A stretch of DNA of 7,093 bases from Phycisphaera sp. (lineage in GTDB: Bacteria; Planctomycetota; Phycisphaerae; Phycisphaerales; Phycisphaeraceae): positions 1 to 7,093 of the forward strand of contig JARFRI010000178.1 in assembly GCA_029287335.1 (NCBI GenBank), written 5' to 3'. How positions within the stretch are numbered: position 1 is the stretch's first letter; each line of letters starts with the position of its first letter. The notes below the pieces were generated by a model, which did no database searches, was not told where the DNA came from, and saw only the letters and a list, made by a program, of their open reading frames with translations. The translations under genes were made by a program, and so were the position numbers. Shown here one piece after another: positions 1 to 5,084 of the stretch.

Positions 1-424
1 CGACGGAGTGCGCGAGATTGCCGGTCGAGGCACAGCCGACGGTGTCGAAGCCGAACTCCACGGCCTTCGTGATCGCAACAGCGACGACACGGTCCTTATA
101 GGAATAGCTGGGGTAGTTGCAAGAGTCGTCTTTGATGTACAACTCATCGACGCCGAGCTTCTTGGCCAAACGATCCGCCTTGACCAGCGGGGTCCAGCCG
201 GAGTGGAAGCCGGTCTTCGGCTGACCTTCGATAGGCAACAGGTCTTTGTACCGCCATAGCGACAGCGGGCCGGCCTCGATCGACGCGCGGGTGACCTTAC
301 CCTTCATCGCGGCGTAGTCGTACTCCACCTCGACGGGTGAAAAATCGACATCGCAGATGGTGCGCGGCTCGATGGGGTACTCGGCGCCGCATTCCTTGGC
401 CTTTAGTGATTTGACGTAGCTCAT
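1..424 (-). CDS. thrC: Threonine synthase, N-terminal part (3' end outside window)
   Basis: PLP enzyme that converts O-phosphohomoserine to threonine in the cytoplasm. My minus-strand translation from the ATG at 424 gives 141 residues and runs off the window at base 1 with no stop. The residues read MSYVKSLKAKECGAEYPIEP at the start. The motif SYSYKDR (residues 106-112) holds the expected PLP lysine K110, and CASTGNLAHS (131-140) is the phosphate-binding-type loop after it. AGPLSLWRYKDLLP (51-64) and WTPLVKADRLAKKLG are typical of the archaeal/planctomycete-type enzyme. The N-terminal zinc-ribbon-like segment keeps only two cysteines (C12, C24), where relatives usually have four. The ATG at 436 is followed by AGC TAA, so the gene must start at 424; no strong Shine-Dalgarno precedes it. 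It is expressed from a SAM-I riboswitch leader. Family assignment is secure. Whether this copy makes threonine in vivo is inferred. Confidence 0.9.
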   Translation of the reverse strand, partial: MSYVKSLKAKECGAEYPIEPRTICDVDFSPVEVEYDYAAMKGKVTRASIEAGPLSLWRYKDLLPIEGQPKTGFHSGWTPLVKADRLAKKLGVDELYIKDDSCNYPSYSYKDRVVAVAITKAVEFGFDTVGCASTGNLAHSV

Positions 425-459
425 GGCTTAGCTCATGCGTGTTGCTGACGCCTTGAAAC

Positions 460-488
460 AAACAACCCCTCTTACAGAGCAAGAGGGG
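460..488 (-). terminator. Intrinsic terminator of the SAM riboswitch expression platform
   Basis: On the minus strand CCCCTCTT (488-481), the loop GCTCTGT, and AAGAGGGG (473-466) form an 8-bp stem, followed by the T-rich run TTGTTTG (465 down). It lies between the aptamer and the thrC start. The 3' strand of P1 continues as CAAGAG (531-526), which can pair with CTCTTG (485-480) in the terminator's 5' arm. Formation of P1 (SAM bound) would therefore free the terminator, while its absence would allow an anti-terminator. This matches a classic OFF switch; the pairing logic is inferred from complementarity. Confidence 0.85.
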
Positions 489-527
489 CGGGTCGTCAAG
501 CGTGAATCACGCAGGCTGCCTGCCGCT

Positions 528-659
528 CTTGATCTGCCCCTGCTAAGCCACTGGCTTAAACGGGGTGGGATTTCGCACCTCTCGCTTACACGGCAAATAG
601 CCGTTTAACGCGGTTGCGGTGACTTCAACGGGCCCGTCCCTCTGTCACTCTTGATCAAG
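528..659 (-). promoter_or_regulatory. SAM-I (S-box) riboswitch aptamer upstream of thrC
   Basis: On the minus strand the SAM-I consensus is present in order. P1 is CTTGATC (659-653) pairing with GATCAAG (534-528), 7 bp. It is followed by AAGAG. P2 is GTGAC (648-644) with GTCAC (623-619), enclosing AGAGGGACGGGCCCGTTGAA. The conserved GCAACC is at 617-612. The P3 hairpin is ACGGC (604-600) with GCCGT (594-590). Next come GGTGC (579-575) and AAATCC. P4 is CCCC (565-562) with GGGG (540-537), capped by TAAGCC/GGCTTA (558-553 with 549-544). Known members bind S-adenosylmethionine and usually turn the downstream gene off. The four-way-junction layout and the conserved AGAGGGA, GGCCC, TGAA and GCAACC elements make another RNA class unlikely. 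Confidence 0.95.
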
Positions 660-682
660 GCAGTCTTCGGTTGTGGGGAGAT

Positions 683-710
683 AGTATAGCCGTTGGGATC
701 GCATAGTCAA
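683..710 (-). promoter_or_regulatory. Sigma70-type promoter for the riboswitch-thrC transcript
   Basis: On the minus strand there is a -35 TTGACT (710-705), a 16-bp spacer, and a -10 TATACT (688-683). The predicted start near 676 places the first aptamer base (about 660) some 16 nt into the transcript, as expected for a riboswitch leader. Confidence 0.75.
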
Positions 711-725
711 TCGTAATCTGCACGG

Positions 726-743
726 GGCTGCAGCCGTCATGAC
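726..743. repeat. Two abutting palindromes between divergent promoters
   Basis: GGCTGCAGCC (726-735) and GTCATGAC (736-743) are each perfect palindromes lying end to end. They are flanked by a wider inverted pair, CTGCAC (718-723) and GTGCAG (748-753). They sit between the two divergent -35 regions, where an operator could act. No regulator gene is visible in the window, so this is a candidate site only. Confidence 0.35.
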
Positions 744-766
744 AACGGTGCAGGGCCTATTATATG
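739..766 (+). promoter_or_regulatory. Possible promoter for the Gfo/Idh/MocA gene
   Basis: ATGACA (739-744) and TATATG (761-766) are separated by 16 bp, with an overlapping TATTAT at 758-763. The predicted start near 773 would leave a 5' UTR of about 37 nt. The match is moderate. The region is divergent from the thrC leader promoter, and the two -35 boxes are about 28 bp apart. Confidence 0.4.
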
Positions 767-798
767 CCTGTCGCATCTGATTGTTACTCCGCCTCTCG

Positions 799-804
799 AA
801 AGGA
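799..804 (+). promoter_or_regulatory. Ribosome binding site of the Gfo/Idh/MocA gene
   Basis: AAAGGA lies 5 nt before the ATG at 810 and supports that start. Confidence 0.7.
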
Positions 805-809
805 ATTGT

Positions 810-2078
810 ATGAAACCATCTTGGATGACCCGCCGTGAAATGATCAAAGCCTCGGCCGGTGCAGCCGCACTCGCCTCGGTCGCACCCATGGCCTATGCCC
901 AAGCGACCAACACCCTCAAGGTCGGTCTCATCGGAGCCGGCGCACGCGGGACCGGTGCCGCGATGGATATCGCCCGTTCTTCGGATGGGATCGAGATCAC
1001 CCACCTCGCCGACCTCTACCCCGAGCAACTCGAGAAGTCGCGCAGCACGCTCGAGAAGCGCGTGCCTGACAACATGAAGGTCACCAAGGACACGATGCAC
1101 GCCGGCGTCGATTCCTATAAGAAAGTCCTGGCCAGCGACGTCGATGTCGTGCTGCTGTGTGCCTACCCGCACTTCCGTCCCAAGCACGCTGAGGCCGCGA
1201 TCAATGCCGGCAAGCACGTCTTCGCCGAAAAGCCCATCGCGGTCGACCCCGTTGGCGTCCGTCGCTTTATCGAAGCGGGAAAGAAGGCCAAAGAAAAAGG
1301 CCTGGCCGTCCTCGCCGGTACGCAACGCCGCCACGCACCGAACTACCGCGCCGCGGTCCAAGCCGTCCATGACGGCACGATCGGCAAGATCACCGGCGGG
1401 TCCGTCTTCTTCTGCCGAGCCGCTGGCCGAACACCTCAGCCAAGACGCGATGGCGAATCGGACATGGAATGGATGCTCCGCAACTGGTGGTGGTTCAGTT
1501 GGCTCTCGGGCGGCATGATCGGCCAACTGGTCATCCACCAGATCGACATCATGCACTGGATCATGGGCGGCCCGTGCAAGTCGGCCTACGGGTTCGGAGG
1601 CCGAGAGGTCTACCGCGAACCGGTCTACGGCAACATCTTCGACCACTTCTCCGTCATGTACGAGTACCCCGGCGGCGAACAGTTCAACGCCTACACCCGC
1701 CAGACCCCCGGCACCGATGGCAACATCTCCGACACGTTCCTTGGCGCCAAGGGAAAACTGGTCAACGCATCGAGCCGATCCGTCCTCGCCGACTGGAACA
1801 ACAAGCCCATCCAACTGTTCAAGGGCGAAGGCAGCCCGTACGTCCTCGAGCACACCGACATGGTCAACTCGATCCGTGCGGGCGAGCCGATCAACGAGTC
1901 GCTGCAGGTCGCTGAGTCCACGCTCATGGCCATCATGGGACAGATGTCCGCATGGACCGGCAAGAAGATCGACTTCGAGTGGATGATGAACGAGTCACAG
2001 ATGGACCTCACCCCGCCAAGCTACGACGAAGGCGAGATCCCCGGCGTGCCGATCCCAGGTAAGACGCAGTTGATCTGA
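810..2078 (+). CDS. Tat-exported Gfo/Idh/MocA family oxidoreductase
   Basis: 422-residue NAD(P)-dependent sugar-type dehydrogenase with an export signal. A twin-arginine signal starts at TRREMIK (residues 7-13), has an Ala-rich core, and a likely cleavage after AYA (30). The Rossmann fold begins at LKVGLIGAGARGTG (36-49), the GxGxxG nucleotide site. The family's EKP motif is at E140-K141-P142, with K141 the usual catalytic lysine. The C-terminal substrate domain includes the segment GQLVIHQIDIMHWIMGG (238-254), where conserved His residues lie near the active site. Such Tat-exported members are abundant in planctomycetes, and their substrates are mostly unknown. The cofactor probably folds in before Tat export (inference). 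The gene is monocistronic, with a terminator right after the stop. The exact substrate cannot be told from sequence. Confidence 0.93.
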   Translation: MKPSWMTRREMIKASAGAAALASVAPMAYAQATNTLKVGLIGAGARGTGAAMDIARSSDGIEITHLADLYPEQLEKSRSTLEKRVPDNMKVTKDTMHAGVDSYKKVLASDVDVVLLCAYPHFRPKHAEAAINAGKHVFAEKPIAVDPVGVRRFIEAGKKAKEKGLAVLAGTQRRHAPNYRAAVQAVHDGTIGKITGGSVFFCRAAGRTPQPRRDGESDMEWMLRNWWWFSWLSGGMIGQLVIHQIDIMHWIMGGPCKSAYGFGGREVYREPVYGNIFDHFSVMYEYPGGEQFNAYTRQTPGTDGNISDTFLGAKGKLVNASSRSVLADWNNKPIQLFKGEGSPYVLEHTDMVNSIRAGEPINESLQVAESTLMAIMGQMSAWTGKKIDFEWMMNESQMDLTPPSYDEGEIPGVPIPGKTQLI

Positions 2079-2089
2079 TTCAAACAGAC

Positions 2090-2131
2090 AAAAAAGAAGG
2101 CCATCCCGCGAAAGCTGGATGGCCTTTTTTT
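2090..2131. terminator. Terminator between convergent oxidoreductase and esterase genes
   Basis: AAGGCCATCC (2097-2106) pairs with GGATGGCCTT (2117-2126) over 10 bp, followed by a T-run to 2131 on the plus strand and preceded by an A-run (2090-2095). The A-run gives a T-run on the minus strand, so the hairpin can stop both convergent genes. Confidence 0.9.
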
Positions 2132-2149
2132 ATTGAAGGGTCAATCGGC

Positions 2150-2944
2150 TTACGCCAGCCCTGTCTCGCCGAGCCAGCGCATCGCCATGAGCGCGGCGCC
2201 GTTGGCGTTGACGTGGATGTCGTCGCCGGACCAGTGCTTATTCTTCGTGCCCGCAGCGACCGCGTCATCGAACATCGTCTGGAACGGTACCCACACCGCA
2301 TCCATCGACTCCGCGGCGTCCTTTGCTTTCGCGCGTCGCTCGTCAAACTCGGGAAACCAGTCCGGACGAGTCGAGCCGTCGGCAGCGCGAACGACAAAAG
2401 GCTCGCAGATCACGACCTGCACATCGGGCAGCGCGTCCTTCGTCCGCTGCAGCAAGGCCGTAAGCCCGGTGCCATAGGACTCCGTCGTGCCCTTGTACTT
2501 GCTACCGAAGGCGACGGTGTGCCAGTAGTCGTTGACGCCGATCATGATCGACAGGACATCAGGCTTCAGTTCGATGCAGTCGCGGTCCCAGCGTGCATCC
2601 AGATCCGGCACTTTATGGCCAGAGATGCCGCGGTTGTAAACCTTCAGGTCCTTATCCTTGTGCGCCGTCAGTAGGTGATACGCGATCAGGCTGGCATAGC
2701 CCTTGCCCAGTGCCTCGCTGTTGTTCGGCTCAAGGTTGTCTTTCTTTCGTCCCGCGTCGGTAATCGAGTCGCCTTGAAGCAAGACCGTCGCGCCCTCCTT
2801 GAGCGTGATCGGGGGCTTCACCGCCGCCAGCACCATCTGATGCGGGTGGGCCTGAGCTTGGCCGGGGATGGCCGCGGCAGCAAGCGCGGCGGTCGTGGCA
2901 GCGGTGCCGGTCATCAGCGCACGTCGAGTCAGGTCTTGTTTCAT
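2150..2944 (-). CDS. Tat-exported SGNH/GDSL-family hydrolase (esterase)
   Basis: 264 residues. LTRRALMTG (5-13) followed by an Ala-rich stretch to about AQA (30-32) is a twin-arginine signal. All four SGNH blocks are visible: block I LLQGDSITD with nucleophile S60; block II YNRGISG with G106; block III IGVND with N138; and block V DDIHVN, with D241 and H244 as the DxxH pair. Relatives hydrolyse acyl or acetyl esters, often on carbohydrates, outside the cytoplasm. The natural substrate is not evident. The gene starts 28 bp after the ispG stop on the same strand and has its own Shine-Dalgarno, so it is probably the second gene of that transcript. A terminator follows it in the convergent gap. 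Confidence 0.92.
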   Translation of the reverse strand: MKQDLTRRALMTGTAATTAALAAAAIPGQAQAHPHQMVLAAVKPPITLKEGATVLLQGDSITDAGRKKDNLEPNNSEALGKGYASLIAYHLLTAHKDKDLKVYNRGISGHKVPDLDARWDRDCIELKPDVLSIMIGVNDYWHTVAFGSKYKGTTESYGTGLTALLQRTKDALPDVQVVICEPFVVRAADGSTRPDWFPEFDERRAKAKDAAESMDAVWVPFQTMFDDAVAAGTKNKHWSGDDIHVNANGAALMAMRWLGETGLA

Positions 2945-2949
2945 GTTGA

Positions 2950-2955
2950 TTCCTT
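2950..2955 (-). promoter_or_regulatory. Ribosome binding site of the SGNH hydrolase gene
   Basis: AAGGAA (2955-2950 on the minus strand) lies 5 nt before the ATG at 2944. It contrasts with ispG upstream, which has none. Confidence 0.75.
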
Positions 2956-2972
2956 AAAATCGTTGAGGCGTT

Positions 2973-4271
2973 TTAGTCTGTGTTCCCAATGGTTAAGTCA
3001 GTTGGTGCGGCGTGTACCTGCCCCGCCGCGATCTTATCAAAGCCGCTGCCCAGTTCGCCGATCGGGTCGGGTGGTGCGATCTTGACGACCTTCTGGCCGA
3101 GTTTGGCATCACCCCGTTGGACCTTGTCCTGAAACTTGACGCACTCTTGCATCAATCGATCAAGGATCTCGGCCTCGGGGACGTTGGCGACCTTCTCCCC
3201 TTGGACGTAGATGATGCCACGCTGGTTACCGGCGAAGATCGCGACGTCCGCGCCCTCTGCTTCGCCTGGGCCATTGACGATACAGCCCATGACCGCGACC
3301 TTGATCGGCAGCGAGATCTCATCAGCCAACTTCGCCCGCACCTCTTGCACCAGCGTGAACAGGTCCACCTGAATCCGACCGCATGTCGGACACGCAATCA
3401 AATCGACGCCCTTGCGCTCGCGACACTCCAGCACATAAAGCATCTCCAGAGCATCCTCAACTTCGTACACCGGATCACTTGCATAGCTGATTCGGACGGT
3501 GTCGCCGATTCCTGATGCGAGCAGGTGGCCCATCGGGACGCACGAACGGATCATCGCCGTCTCCCTTGGCCCGGCATGCGTCACGCCCAGGTGCAGCGGG
3601 TGGTCGAATCGCTTGCTGACCTCGGTGTATGCCGCGATCACCAGCGACGGGTCGGGGCTCTTAGCACTGATAGCAATGTCGTAGAAATCGTTGCCGTAGA
3701 AGATGTCGAGGTATTCCTCGAGTTTTGTGATCATGATGGCGAGGAAGTGGCCGTGCTTGTTGTCCGAGAACACGCCGCCGAGTTCTTTCATGCGCTTTTG
3801 CTTGTCTTTACGTTCAACGATCGATCCCTCGTTAACGCCGATGCGGATGGGGATACCCTTGCCACCGTTGGCGGCTTTACACGCGGCGATGACTTCTTCG
3901 ACTTGTTTGCGATCATTGATGTTGCCGGGGTTGAGGCGGATCTTATGGACGCCCGCTTCAACGGCCTCCAACGCTCGGCCGAAGTGGAAGTGGACGTCCG
4001 CGACGATCGGCACACGAACCTGCGGCAGGATCTCTTTGAGTGCTTGCGTGTCGTTCTTACCCGGTACCGCGACACGCACGATATCCGCACCCGCCGCAGC
4101 GAGCCTGTTGATCTCCGCAACGCAGGTATCGATCTCGTGGGTGTACCCCGTGGTCATCGACTGGACGGAAACCGGCGCGGGGGTCGTGCCGTCCTTGCCG
4201 CCGCCGATGCTGACGAAGCCGACGCGGTCGTCGCCGAGGGTGATCTGTCGTGTGGGCCTGCGTTGGATCAT
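2973..4271 (-). CDS. ispG: 4-hydroxy-3-methylbut-2-en-1-yl diphosphate synthase (IspG/GcpE)
   Basis: Cytoplasmic [4Fe-4S] enzyme of the MEP isoprenoid pathway that reductively opens the ring of methylerythritol cyclodiphosphate. The 432-residue protein starts MIQRRPTRQITLGD, with VSVQSMTTG (34-42) and IVADVHFHFGRALEA in the TIM-barrel part. The iron-sulfur ligands are in the C-terminal domain: C294 and C297 (ACPTCGR), C330 (MGCIVNGPGEA) and E337, with spacing very close to the E. coli ligands. It is longer than the roughly 370-residue E. coli form because of a C-terminal tail of about 50 residues after the core. A perfect TATAAT lies 6 nt before the ATG and no Shine-Dalgarno is present. The SGNH hydrolase gene follows after 28 bp. 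Confidence 0.97.
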   Translation of the reverse strand: MIQRRPTRQITLGDDRVGFVSIGGGKDGTTPAPVSVQSMTTGYTHEIDTCVAEINRLAAAGADIVRVAVPGKNDTQALKEILPQVRVPIVADVHFHFGRALEAVEAGVHKIRLNPGNINDRKQVEEVIAACKAANGGKGIPIRIGVNEGSIVERKDKQKRMKELGGVFSDNKHGHFLAIMITKLEEYLDIFYGNDFYDIAISAKSPDPSLVIAAYTEVSKRFDHPLHLGVTHAGPRETAMIRSCVPMGHLLASGIGDTVRISYASDPVYEVEDALEMLYVLECRERKGVDLIACPTCGRIQVDLFTLVQEVRAKLADEISLPIKVAVMGCIVNGPGEAEGADVAIFAGNQRGIIYVQGEKVANVPEAEILDRLMQECVKFQDKVQRGDAKLGQKVVKIAPPDPIGELGSGFDKIAAGQVHAAPTDLTIGNTD

Positions 4272-4277
4272 GAGCGG

Positions 4278-4283
4278 ATTATA
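4278..4283 (-). promoter_or_regulatory. -10 box of a likely leaderless ispG promoter
   Basis: On the minus strand TATAAT (4283-4278) is followed by CCGCTC and then the ATG at 4271. Transcription usually starts about 7 nt after the -10 box, which would be the A of the ATG itself. No good TTGACA-like -35 is seen 16-18 bp upstream, because that space is the preceding terminator. Confidence 0.6.
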
Positions 4284-4291
4284 GCTGCGCC

Positions 4292-4328
4292 AAAAAAAGC
4301 GCCGCCCTGAAAGAACTCAGGGCGGCGC
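4292..4328 (-). terminator. Strong intrinsic terminator after the secreted-protein gene
   Basis: GCGCCGCCCTGA (4299-4310) and TCAGGGCGGCGC (4317-4328) form a perfect 12-bp stem with a 6-nt loop. Seven T's follow on the minus strand (4298-4292). There is no T-run on the plus side, so it acts on minus-strand transcripts coming from the gene at 4361-4936. Confidence 0.95.
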
Positions 4329-4360
4329 AGGAGGAGAAAAGACTACTTAATCAGGACAGC

Positions 4361-4936
4361 TTAGTCGCCGACCTGGATAACCGTGCCATCCGCTGTAATG
4401 AGTACGGCCCCAGTGGTCGTCGGGATCGCGCTGCGGTCATTGTGGATCCGGATTTTCATGTCCGGCTTAGGCTTATCTTCACGGAGTTGCTCAGCCACGA
4501 TCACCGTGAATGATGGCGGGTTTGCATCTGCATTGCTCTGAGGCAGATCATTATCCGCATGATCGTTTCGGAACTGCTCGACATACGTTCGCGGCGTGCG
4601 TTGCGAATAAGACCACGGCCGGTTCTCCGGGCGGGAGATGCCGAAGTGGTCGTCATAAGCTGAGAAGCGGTGGTGCGAAGCGTGGTCACCGTAGACACTG
4701 CTATACGGGCGGAAGCCGCGGCGGGCATCGATCAATCGCGTCGAGGTCGTGCTAAAGCGGTCCGAGGTCAGCGGCGAACGCTTCACCGCATACGGATCCG
4801 GGATCGTTTGGCGGATGACGATCGGTGCATCCTGATGGACACTGCGGCTGCCAGCCTGAGCAACGGGCGATAACGTCAGCACCAACGCCAAAGCAGTGGC
4901 GGTACAGACCTGAGAGATTTTCAAATCGGTTTTCAT
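4361..4936 (-). CDS. Secreted protein of unknown function
   Basis: 191 residues with start chosen at MKTDLK: GGAG (4947-4944) lies 7 nt before this ATG. An upstream in-frame ATG at 4972 would add 12 residues that spoil the signal peptide. Residues 1-29 are a Sec-type signal peptide, with a hydrophobic core ATALALVLTLS and likely cleavage after VAQA. The mature part is polar and rich in Ser, Arg, Asp, His and Pro, has no cysteine, and shows no motif I recognise. The C-terminal stretch TGAVLITADGTVIQVGD looks beta-stranded. It has its own promoter candidate and a strong terminator, so it is a stand-alone transcription unit. I cannot assign a function. Confidence 0.75.
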   Translation of the reverse strand: MKTDLKISQVCTATALALVLTLSPVAQAGSRSVHQDAPIVIRQTIPDPYAVKRSPLTSDRFSTTSTRLIDARRGFRPYSSVYGDHASHHRFSAYDDHFGISRPENRPWSYSQRTPRTYVEQFRNDHADNDLPQSNADANPPSFTVIVAEQLREDKPKPDMKIRIHNDRSAIPTTTGAVLITADGTVIQVGD

Positions 4937-4975
4937 GAATGGGCTCCGTTCAAAACAAGCAACCACCCACATGTC

Positions 4976-5005
4976 ATATTATGGATCGACCGATGATAAA
5001 GGCAA
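4976..5005 (-). promoter_or_regulatory. Candidate promoter of the secreted-protein gene
   Basis: On the minus strand TTGCCT (5005-5000) and TAATAT (4981-4976) are 18 bp apart. The predicted start near 4969 gives a 5' UTR of about 33 nt before the ATG at 4936. It overlaps the upstream region of the divergent isomerase gene. Confidence 0.4.
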
Positions 5006-5050
5006 GGCTTTTGCCAACGATTGTGACACTGGGCAATTCCCTACCGCACG

Positions 5051-5070
5051 ACTTGTACACCGTATCAAGT
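5051..5070. repeat. Imperfect palindrome just upstream of manA
   Basis: ACTTG TAC ACC GTA T CAAGT: the arms ACTTG/CAAGT and TAC/GTA are symmetric around ACC with one unpaired T. It ends 14 bp before the chosen ATG at 5085, so it could be an operator or a small 5'-UTR hairpin. Confidence 0.35.
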
Positions 5071-5084
5071 ACGAAAGTCCCCTG

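Noticed and set aside
8..259. 83-codon plus-strand ORF at the left edge
   Set aside because: It is antisense to the threonine synthase coding region, whose PLP motif is intact.
297..482. 61-codon minus-strand ORF near the thrC start
   Set aside because: It overlaps thrC in another frame and begins inside the terminator loop; its sequence is typical of out-of-frame GC-rich translation.
645..1853. 402-codon open frame on the minus strand opposite the oxidoreductase
   Set aside because: It is the antisense shadow of a clear Gfo/Idh/MocA gene in GC-rich DNA, has no recognisable domain, and its end runs into the SAM riboswitch promoter region.
3525..4310. 261-codon plus-strand frame opposite ispG
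   Set aside because: It has no family features, and ispG on the other strand has all its iron-sulfur ligands. The frame also runs through the ispG promoter and into the terminator.
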